From: Microbacterium kunmingense
Lineage (GTDB): Bacteria; Actinomycetota; Actinomycetes; Actinomycetales; Microbacteriaceae
Length of the DNA stretch: 64,000 nt
Direction of reading: 5' to 3'
Assembly (NCBI RefSeq): GCF_023155745.1
Contig: NZ_JAKNUS010000004.1
Coordinates: 186,001-250,000 of the forward strand
The notes beneath the pieces were generated by a model. That model had not been told where the DNA came from. It searched no databases and was given only the letters and a program-made list of their open reading frames with translations. Below, piece after piece: positions 50,575 to 56,825 of the stretch. The first letter of the stretch is position 1. Each line of letters begins with the position of its first letter. The position numbers and the translations under genes were made by a program.

Positions 50575-50916
50575 TCAGCTCAGGCCGCGCGGAGCAGACC
50601 CCGGGCTCGGCGGGTTCTCCTCCTCCGCCGGCTCGGGCGTGATGCTGAGGCCGTTCGGGCCGCTCGCGGCGAGCATGAGCTCCTCGATCCACAGGCGGTT
50701 GATCCGCGGACTGCGGCTTCCGAAGAAGTGGAACTGCATCGGCACCGACGGGTGCATCCAGAAGCTCCGCCGTCCGCTGCCGTCGCCGATCTCGACGTCG
50801 AACATGAACGACTCGGATCTGCGGAGCTTGTTCATCACGACGATGCGCAGATGGGCGAGGGTGCGATCCTCGATGTCAACCGAATTCGCCATCGTGTCGT
50901 AGATGAACCTGCCCAT
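50575..50916 (-). CDS. Small conserved protein (DUF7882-like family), copy 2
   Basis: 113 residues, paralogous to 49994-50353: shared positions include VDIEDRTLAHLRIVVMNKLRRSESF and FWMHPSVPM with NRLWIEELMLAASGPNGL. The two face each other tail to tail. The ATG at 50916 has TAGGAT six bases upstream. Function unknown. Confidence 0.75.
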   Translation of the reverse strand: MGRFIYDTMANSVDIEDRTLAHLRIVVMNKLRRSESFMFDVEIGDGSGRRSFWMHPSVPMQFHFFGSRSPRINRLWIEELMLAASGPNGLSITPEPAEEENPPSPGSAPRGLS

Positions 50917-50922
50917 AGGGAA

Positions 50923-50928
50923 ATCCTA
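50923..50928 (-). promoter_or_regulatory. -10 element TAGGAT, probable leaderless start
   Basis: Six bases before the ATG at 50916. Confidence 0.5.
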
Positions 50929-50964
50929 GTCAGTTCGGCGTCCTGATCGGGGGCGAAGCCGCCG

Positions 50965-51825
50965 CTAGAGCGGCTTGCCGCCGGTGACGGCGAGGACGGC
51001 GCCCGAGGTGTACGACGCGTCGTCCGACGCCAGATAGACGTAGGCTCCCGCGAGCTCCGCGGGCTGACCGGCGCGTCCGAGCGGGGTATCGGAACCGAAC
51101 GAGGTCAGCTTCTCCTCGTCGAATCCGGTCGCCGGGATGAGGGGTGTCCAGATCGGCCCCGGAGCGACGGCGTTCACCCGGATGCCCCGTTCGCCCACCT
51201 CTTGGGCGAGTGCTTTCACGAACGCCACCTGCGCGGCCTTCGTCATCGCGTAGTCGATGAGCCCGGGCGAAGGCTGGAACGCCTGCACCGACGAGGTGAC
51301 GATGATCGACGCGCCCGCCGTCAGTCGCGGCAGGGCTGCGCGGGCGGTGAAGACGAGCGCATAGAGGTTGGTGCGGAACACGCGATCGAACTCCGCGGTC
51401 GACAGCGTCGCGAGGCTGTCGCGATCAGCCTGGTACGCGGCGTTCAGCACGACGATGTCGAGACCGCCCATGCGGCCGATCGCGTCGTCGACGATGCGGG
51501 TCGCGAACTCCTCCTCGCGCAGATCGCCGAGAAGCGCCGCGCCGGTGCGGCCGGCGTCCTCGACGAGCGCGACGGTGGCCGCGGCATCCTGCTCCTCCTC
51601 CGGCATCGCCGTGATGACGACGTCGGCACCCTCCCGCGCGAAAGCGATCGCGACGGCGCGTCCGATGCCGGAGTCACCGCCGGTGATGAGGGCACGCCTT
51701 CCCGCCAGACGGCCCGACCCCGTGTAGCCGCCCTCCCCGTGATCGGGTTCGGGGCGCATCTCCCCGGTCTGCCCGGGCTGCTCCTGGCCCTGGGGAGGGA
51801 ACGTCTGCTCGGCGTCATCCGACAT
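50965..51825 (-). CDS. SDR oxidoreductase of the general-stress (YhdF/YghA-like) type
   Basis: 286 residues. A charged N-terminal extension of about 40 residues (QTFPPQGQEQPGQTGEM), typical of the YghA/YhdF stress subgroup, precedes TGGDSGIG (nucleotide binding) and YAMTKAA (catalytic Tyr-Lys). AAGGAG lies before the ATG at 51825. Likely NADP-dependent; substrate unknown, with related proteins tied to osmotic or general stress. Confidence 0.88.
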   Translation of the reverse strand: MSDDAEQTFPPQGQEQPGQTGEMRPEPDHGEGGYTGSGRLAGRRALITGGDSGIGRAVAIAFAREGADVVITAMPEEEQDAAATVALVEDAGRTGAALLGDLREEEFATRIVDDAIGRMGGLDIVVLNAAYQADRDSLATLSTAEFDRVFRTNLYALVFTARAALPRLTAGASIIVTSSVQAFQPSPGLIDYAMTKAAQVAFVKALAQEVGERGIRVNAVAPGPIWTPLIPATGFDEEKLTSFGSDTPLGRAGQPAELAGAYVYLASDDASYTSGAVLAVTGGKPL

Positions 51826-51916
51826 GGCGGCTCCTTCGATCGACGGACGATGACGCCTCGAGGATCGTCGCGGATCCGCGCGGGGGCGAGGGGGTTGACA
51901 GCCGGATGCCGCGGGC

Positions 51917-52345
51917 TCACCCGCGCGCGGGCGGGCGATGCGGGATCGGCACCGGCCGGCGAGGCCCGCCGCTGCGGGGCGAGAGCACGTCGGCCGCCGT
52001 GCGGACCACATCATCGAGTCGATCGAAGCGGCGAGGGGCGCGGATGCCGTGACGCCAGATCACGTCGACACCGAAGACGGCGCGCGTGGCGATCGCGATC
52101 ACCGCCCGGGGGTCATCGTCAGGAAGCGACCGATCGCACAGCTGCCACGCGTCTGCGGACACCGGCACGAAGACGAGGAATCGATCACTGACGTTGTACA
52201 TCGCACTCACCCGATCCGATCGTGCGCCGCCGCACGGGTCGGCGCCCAGGCCCTTGACAGAACGGATTCGCGTGATCTCGATAGTCCGCTCCGCCGACGC
52301 CGTCAACCGGGTACGAATCGTTGCGTAGTGCGCCAGGGTGGACAC
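51917..52345 (-). CDS. Hypothetical protein
   Basis: 142 residues with a cytosolic alpha/beta character (MYNVSDRFLVFVPVSADAWQ, then a helix) and a basic Pro-rich C-terminus. No family recognised. The GTG at 52345 is preferred because the upstream extension is Pro/Arg-rich; a weak GATACC lies six bases before it. Divergent from the 52396 gene. Confidence 0.55.
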   Translation of the reverse strand: MSTLAHYATIRTRLTASAERTIEITRIRSVKGLGADPCGGARSDRVSAMYNVSDRFLVFVPVSADAWQLCDRSLPDDDPRAVIAIATRAVFGVDVIWRHGIRAPRRFDRLDDVVRTAADVLSPRSGGPRRPVPIPHRPPARG

Positions 52346-52395
52346 AGCAGCGGTATCGTCCACCGACGACCCCGGGCCCGGGAAGGGAACACCAC

Positions 52396-52830
52396 ATGAC
52401 CACGAACCAGCCGCACGACGACGACCAGGCGGCATCCGTCAGCCCGACGCCCGCGGGGGGCGGCGGTGCCGACTCGGGTGCGGCGCCGGCCGTCGTCCCG
52501 GAGGGCACGGGTTCCGCAGACGCCGAGGCGTCGAGCCAGAACGACATCGCCGGCGTCGGCCCCCGCGGCGGAGAATCCGACGACGTCGCCACCCAGGACG
52601 CCCCCCTGGAGGATCAGAACGCCACGACGCTGAGCGAAGAGGTGCGCGGGATCCTGGTGCAGACCCGGGCCGACATCCAGCTCGGCAACGCGCGGGAGGA
52701 CCAGCTTCGCGACATCCTGTCGCGCCGTCTGCGCGACGCCGGACTCGATGACGACGTCGACCTCGACGCCCTGGTCCGCGAGGTGCAGACCCCTGCGGAC
52801 GACGACACCGCGCCGGGCGTCCACCCCTGA
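52396..52830 (+). CDS. Hypothetical protein with disordered N-terminus
   Basis: 144 residues. The first 75 or so are low-complexity Ala/Gly/Asp-rich and probably disordered. The C-terminal 60 (TLSEEVRGILVQTRADIQLGNAREDQLRDILSRRLRDAGL) form a helical domain, perhaps for protein binding. Its stop overlaps the next start by one base (TGATG), so it is coupled to the CinA-like gene. Confidence 0.65.
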   Translation: MTTNQPHDDDQAASVSPTPAGGGGADSGAAPAVVPEGTGSADAEASSQNDIAGVGPRGGESDDVATQDAPLEDQNATTLSEEVRGILVQTRADIQLGNAREDQLRDILSRRLRDAGLDDDVDLDALVREVQTPADDDTAPGVHP

Positions 52831-53285
52831 TGGACGTCGTCGAGGCGCTGGCGGAGCGCGCGCAGGAACGCGGGGCACGACTGGCCGTGGCCGAGTCCCT
52901 CACCTGCGGCCTGCTGGCCTCGACGATCGGCGGGGGCGCGTCGGCGCAGGAATGGTTCGCCGGCGGCGTGGTCTGCTACGCCCTCGACGTGAAGGAGCGC
53001 CTTCTCGGGCTGGAACCCGGCACGGATCCGTGCTCGCCGCAGTGCGCCGAGCAGCTGGCCCGGGGGGTGCGCCGGCTCATCGTCGCCGACATCGCCGTGT
53101 CGGTGACGGGCGTCGGAGGTCCGGATCCCTCGGATGGACATCCTCCCGGCACCGTGTACGTGGGGTGGGCGGATGACACCGGCACCGGGCACCGCGCGCT
53201 GTCGCTCGACACTGACGATCCGGGCGAGGTGCTGGAGGCGAGCGTCGAGGCTGCGCTCGACGTCTTCCTCGACCGCCTCGCCTGA
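52830..53285 (+). CDS. CinA C-terminal/PncC-like amidohydrolase
   Basis: 151 residues covering only the C-terminal CinA domain: AVAESLTCGLLASTI (catalytic Ser/Thr region), GGVVCYALDVKERLLGL, and VTGVGGPDPSDGHPPGTVYVGW. Stand-alone PncC hydrolyses nicotinamide mononucleotide to NaMN in NAD salvage. It starts on the stop codon of the preceding gene. Confidence 0.88.
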   Translation: MDVVEALAERAQERGARLAVAESLTCGLLASTIGGGASAQEWFAGGVVCYALDVKERLLGLEPGTDPCSPQCAEQLARGVRRLIVADIAVSVTGVGGPDPSDGHPPGTVYVGWADDTGTGHRALSLDTDDPGEVLEASVEAALDVFLDRLA

Positions 53286-53287
53286 CC

Positions 53288-53327
53288 GCGAGGGTGCACT
53301 CCCACCCGCCGAGGGTGCACTCCCTCC
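53288..53327. repeat. Direct repeat CGAGGGTGCACTCCC, two copies
   Basis: Two 15-bp copies about 21 bases apart in the 43-base gap between the convergent pncC-like gene and the 53329 gene. Each contains the self-complementary GTGCAC, so it may act as a weak terminator. Confidence 0.5.
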
Positions 53328-53328
53328 G

Positions 53329-53505
53329 CTAGGTCGTCGCGTCGGCAGGCGGAAGATCCTGGAGGTCGCTGCGGTCGCGGAGTGAGTCGCCGTCATCCAC
53401 CGAAGCGGTGTCGGTCTCGTCCGCGGCGGGCGCGGGCTCGTGGGTCTGCGCGCCGTCGGCCGCGTCGGTCGGGTCGGAGGGGTGGTCTGGCGTCATGTCG
53501 CTCAT
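53329..53505 (-). CDS. 58-residue acidic protein, overlapping glycosyltransferase 3' end
   Basis: MSDMTPDHPSDPTDAADG and a further Asp/Glu/Pro-rich tail, no Cys. Composition is typical of small disordered actinobacterial proteins. It overlaps by 113 bases, in another frame, with the apparent C-terminus of the glycosyltransferase, so one of the two is probably wrong at this end. Real translation is uncertain. Confidence 0.45.
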   Translation of the reverse strand: MSDMTPDHPSDPTDAADGAQTHEPAPAADETDTASVDDGDSLRDRSDLQDLPPADATT

Positions 53506-54352
53506 GGACTCCACGGTTCCTGCGCCGGGCACGGGTCGACCCCGTTGACATCCGGGCGGCGGCGGGGAACGTTCGTCCCGTCGCTCGGGCGAGCGCGATA
53601 CGCAGGACGCGGACCGGGGGGATCTTGCGCGGCCAGTGGATGAGAACCGTGTGGATGCCGCGGCGGAATAGCCGACGCATCGCCGACCGATCGGCGAACG
53701 GTCGCATCGACACTCCCATGGGAAGCCCGCGCACTCGACGGATGCGGTGACGCTCCCCGAGGTGGAAGGAGAGGTCGAGATCGTCGTGCACCTCGGGGTC
53801 GTCCCGGTGGACGAGAGGCGCGATCCGCACCCAGGCCTCGCGGCGGACGGCGAGGTTCGATCCCCACAGCGGCGTGTGACCGAGAGCCGGCCACAGTGTG
53901 GCGCGGTACGCGAAGAGGTAGACGCCAGCGAGGGGACGGCGGAGCCACTTCGGGCCGTCGACGAATTCGGCGCCACCCGTCGCGGCGGTGAGCAGGGGGT
54001 CCGCCTCGAAGGCTCGGACAATCCCCGCGACCCACGCCGGTCCGGGCCGGCAGTCGGCGTCCATGCGCGCGACGATGTCGCCGGTCGCGGCGTGGAAGGC
54101 GGCGGCGTTCGCCGCCGGTATTCCGCCGCCGGGCTCGCGCACCAGCCGCGCGCCGGCCTCCCGCGCGATCCGTTCGACCTCATCGACGGAGCCGGCGGCG
54201 GGGCGCCCATTGTCGAGCACCACGACCTCTGCGGGCGCCAGCGTCTGCGCCCCGAGCGCGGCCAGTGCGTGCCGGAGCTCCTCGGCGTCGTCCTTCACGG
54301 GGATGACGACGCTGATGCGCGGGCGGTTCGGGCGGGCGTTCGGAGAGGCCAT
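53393..54352 (-). CDS. Family 2 glycosyltransferase
   Basis: 319 residues as read. The GT-A core (about 12-230) shows ISVVIPVKDDAEELRHAL, MDADCRPGPAWV (the DxD metal-binding motif) and GSNLAVRREAW. There is no convincing membrane span. After about residue 270 the sequence becomes Arg-rich and unlike a GT tail, while another frame gives a natural stop overlapping the ATG of the 53505 gene; a frameshift or read-through near 53530 may explain this. The ATG at 54352 follows TAGGGT. Probably adds sugar to a cell-surface polymer. Confidence 0.8.
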   Translation of the reverse strand: MASPNARPNRPRISVVIPVKDDAEELRHALAALGAQTLAPAEVVVLDNGRPAAGSVDEVERIAREAGARLVREPGGGIPAANAAAFHAATGDIVARMDADCRPGPAWVAGIVRAFEADPLLTAATGGAEFVDGPKWLRRPLAGVYLFAYRATLWPALGHTPLWGSNLAVRREAWVRIAPLVHRDDPEVHDDLDLSFHLGERHRIRRVRGLPMGVSMRPFADRSAMRRLFRRGIHTVLIHWPRKIPPVRVLRIALARATGRTFPAAARMSTGSTRARRRNRGVHERHDARPPLRPDRRGRRRADPRARARRGRDRHRFGG

Positions 54353-54358
54353 CCGACG

Positions 54359-54364
54359 ACCCTA
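54359..54364 (-). promoter_or_regulatory. -10 element TAGGGT, probable leaderless start
   Basis: Six bases before the ATG at 54352. Confidence 0.45.
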
Positions 54365-54441
54365 GGGAGCGCCACCCGGTCACCGCGCGGGGTTTGACGC
54401 CGGGATCGATGATCAGGTAGTCGTCGCTTCGCGGCGCGATG

Positions 54442-54741
54442 TCAGCGCGCGCCGATCCGTCTCCGCCGGCGAGCGAGGAGCGCCGCGACGCCGGAGAGCA
54501 GCAACGCACCACCCAGCACGATCGCCGCCGTGGGATCCACGCCGGTCACCCCGAGCCCGTCAGGCACCGAGCCGCCCGAGCCGGGCGCGGCGGTGACGCC
54601 GGGAGTCGGCGTCACCGACGGGGTCGGAGTGACCGACGGTGTGGGCGTCGGCGACGGCGTCTCCGCCGGGGCGATGTCGACGAGGACATCGACCCCGCCC
54701 TCGCCGGGTGCGTCATCACCGACGCTGGTCGAGGCGATCAC
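54442..54741 (-). CDS. Small surface protein with TPTPSV repeats and anchor-like tail
   Basis: 99 residues: an N-terminal beta-type stretch, three TPTPSV/TPTPGV repeats, then GLGVTG, a hydrophobic span and an RRRRR tail resembling a sortase anchor. No signal peptide is present on its own, and the GTG start at 54741 overlaps the stop of the DUF916 gene (GGTGA). Either it is exported another way, or the two were once one protein. A good ribosome-binding site (GGAG) supports separate initiation. Confidence 0.6.
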   Translation of the reverse strand: MIASTSVGDDAPGEGGVDVLVDIAPAETPSPTPTPSVTPTPSVTPTPGVTAAPGSGGSVPDGLGVTGVDPTAAIVLGGALLLSGVAALLARRRRRIGAR

Positions 54742-55925
54742 CTGAGGCTCCGTCGGGTCACTGATTCTCCTGGGGGTGAGGGGTCGATGATCGGGGGCGT
54801 CGTCGCCGTCGCGGAAGACTCGGCGAACGCGGGCTGCGCACTCGCGGCGTCGCGGGTGCGGGCGGCGGCGAATCCCTCCTCGCGGGCCGCGGCGACCGCC
54901 GCCGCAAGGCGGGCTCGGGAGCGGCGCCGACGCCAGAGGAGCGCCGCGAGGAGGAGGACGAGTCCGGTGAGGAGCACGAGCTGCGGAAGGGGAAGGGCCC
55001 ACAGCGTCGCCGACGCGGCGCTGGGCTCGACCGGAAGGTCGGCTCCGGCGAAGTCGCGCGCGGAGGGCGCGAGGTCGACGGCCAGAGGCACGACGACCGT
55101 CGGCCAGACGCCGGCGAGGGCCAGCGTGATCGTGCGCGTCTCGCCGGGGAGGAGCTGCTGCACGGCTTCACCCGGGGCGGGGAAATCCGCCGCGGCCGTC
55201 CCCGCCGTCAGGGTGCCCTGGGCCTGCACGGCGGTGTTGCCGGAGTTGGTGACCTCGAACGACACCGTGGCTTCGCCGGGGCGGAACGGGTTCCACGACA
55301 GGTCGTAGGAGCCTGCCACCGACTGCACCGTCGCGGCGGGGGTGAGCTCTCCGGTGACGCGGGTGGTGATGCGGAATCCGACCCGGCTTTCGACGCCGAC
55401 ACCGGTGCCCGACGAGTCGGTGCCCGCCGACAGCACCGAGGCCGCGATACCGGCCGCGTGGTCGCCGGGCAGGGCGTCGTCGGGAACCGAGGTGGTGAAC
55501 TCCACGACGGTCGTGCCGCCGGGTTCGACGGTGACCGAGTCGGGAAGGCTGATCCAGGTGCCCGCCAGGGTCGACGGCTCACTCGAGGGGAGCATCGTGA
55601 AGCGGCCGTTGTCGGAGTAGTACCCGTCGGCGGCGCTCAACGCGAAGGTGACGGGGATGGCGCTGAAGTTGCGGACCGCGAAGCGATCGGTGCGCGACTG
55701 GCCCGGATCGAGTTCCTGCTCGATCACACCGCGCTGATCGGGGCCGCTCTCGTCGGCGGGCGTGACCGCCCAGGTGATCTCGCCGTCATCGGCGGCCGTG
55801 GCGACGAGCGCCGGCGCGGCCGCGGCCGACGGCGCAGCGGCAACGCCCGACGCGAAGCCCGCGAGCACGACGCCCGAGAGCGTGATCGCCGCGATCATGC
55901 GGGCGCGCGTCATCCGTCGGCGCAT
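54738..55925 (-). CDS. DUF916/WxL-interacting-like surface protein
   Basis: 395 residues: signal peptide (about 1-32), a beta-rich ectodomain with the DUF916-type start EITWAVTPADESGPDQRGVIEQELDPG, a second Ig-like domain, and a C-terminal membrane span (about 320-343) with a basic cytoplasmic tail. In Firmicutes such proteins tether WxL surface proteins to peptidoglycan; an actinobacterial version sits here next to a WxL-like gene. AAGGAG precedes the ATG at 55925. Confidence 0.78.
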   Translation of the reverse strand: MRRRMTRARMIAAITLSGVVLAGFASGVAAAPSAAAAPALVATAADDGEITWAVTPADESGPDQRGVIEQELDPGQSRTDRFAVRNFSAIPVTFALSAADGYYSDNGRFTMLPSSEPSTLAGTWISLPDSVTVEPGGTTVVEFTTSVPDDALPGDHAAGIAASVLSAGTDSSGTGVGVESRVGFRITTRVTGELTPAATVQSVAGSYDLSWNPFRPGEATVSFEVTNSGNTAVQAQGTLTAGTAAADFPAPGEAVQQLLPGETRTITLALAGVWPTVVVPLAVDLAPSARDFAGADLPVEPSAASATLWALPLPQLVLLTGLVLLLAALLWRRRRSRARLAAAVAAAREEGFAAARTRDAASAQPAFAESSATATTPPIIDPSPPGESVTRRSLR

Positions 55926-55970
55926 CGTCGTACTCCTTCGCACGTCCGGGTGGTGGGGGATGACCGGAGA

Positions 55971-56030
55971 GGGTCGAGATCCGTGGGGAGATCTCGACCC
56001 CCTCCCCTGCCGATCAGGTCGTTCGGCAGG
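55971..56030 (-). terminator. Two tandem hairpins between WxL-like and DUF916 genes
   Basis: GGGTCGAGATC/GATCTCGACCC (55971-55981 with 55990-56000) and CCTGCCGA/TCGGCAGG (56006-56013 with 56023-56030), both perfect. They begin 15 bases after the WxL-like stop, so they may limit read-through and give the surface protein higher expression. Confidence 0.6.
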
Positions 56031-56044
56031 ACGTCGGCCGCGGG

Positions 56045-56680
56045 TCAGCCGATGTCTTCGAACAGCGAGATGGTCAGCACCGAGGCATAGGCGCCCGGAG
56101 CGACATCCGCGTCCGTCTTGAGCGTCAGACCGGCGGTCGCCGACCACGAGGTGTTGCCCTCGTTGACGGCGTCCTCGGAGGTGAACGCCGAGTACAGCAG
56201 CTCGCCCTCGACCAGTCCGACATTGGCCTCGGGGCCGTCGTCGAGAACCGTGCCGATCGGGTCGCCCTCGGTGATGTACTCGTAATCGCCGAGCACCTCG
56301 GGGGTCCAGCCGAGATTCTCGGCCGGGATGTCCGGCTGGCCGTCCTGGCCGACGAAGTCGGTCACCTGGCCGTACACCGACCAGAAGGATCCGTCCGGGA
56401 TGCTGTCGGGGTCGCGGGTGTCGCTGACGGTCACCTGGGGCAGCTGACCGTCGAACTGCCGGATGGTCGGGTCGCCCGACACCACCTCGGCGAGGCTCGT
56501 CGAGGTACCGCCGACGGTCAGGGTCAGCGCGCCGTCATCCGTCGATTCGATGTCGACCGTGACGTCGACGTCGCCGGTGTCGAGCTCATCGGCGATCGCA
56601 GCGCTCGCGCCGCCGGCCAGCAGGAGGCCACCGGCGGCTGCCACGGCGATCCGGGCCGAAAGGCCCTGGGGGAACTTCAT
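56045..56680 (-). CDS. WxL-like secreted surface protein
   Basis: 211 residues: signal peptide (about 1-31, ASAAIADE), then an all-beta domain with pattern VDVTVDIESTDDGALTLTV near the start and YASVLTISLFEDIG at the end, reminiscent of the WxL C-terminal domain but without a clear WxL triplet. No cysteine and no anchor of its own, which suggests it depends on a partner such as the following DUF916-like protein. GGAG lies nine bases before the ATG at 56680. Confidence 0.7.
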   Translation of the reverse strand: MKFPQGLSARIAVAAAGGLLLAGGASAAIADELDTGDVDVTVDIESTDDGALTLTVGGTSTSLAEVVSGDPTIRQFDGQLPQVTVSDTRDPDSIPDGSFWSVYGQVTDFVGQDGQPDIPAENLGWTPEVLGDYEYITEGDPIGTVLDDGPEANVGLVEGELLYSAFTSEDAVNEGNTSWSATAGLTLKTDADVAPGAYASVLTISLFEDIG

Positions 56681-56787
56681 CGTCTTGCTCCGTTCTTCGG
56701 GCGGCGGCTTCGCCGCCCGAGCAGATGTTACCGAGAACAACTCGCGAGTTCAATCGACCCGGGAGGGTCGACGAACGACGCGGGGGT

Positions 56788-56816
56788 CCGGGGCCGGGCG
56801 CATCGCCCGACCCCGG
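56788..56816 (-). terminator. Hairpin terminator after the first GH43 gene
   Basis: CCGGGGCCGGGCG (56788-56800) pairs with CGCCCGACCCCGG (56804-56816) with one mismatch and a 3-base loop, ten bases after the stop at 56826. Confidence 0.65.
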
Positions 56817-56825
56817 AGGGGGTCG

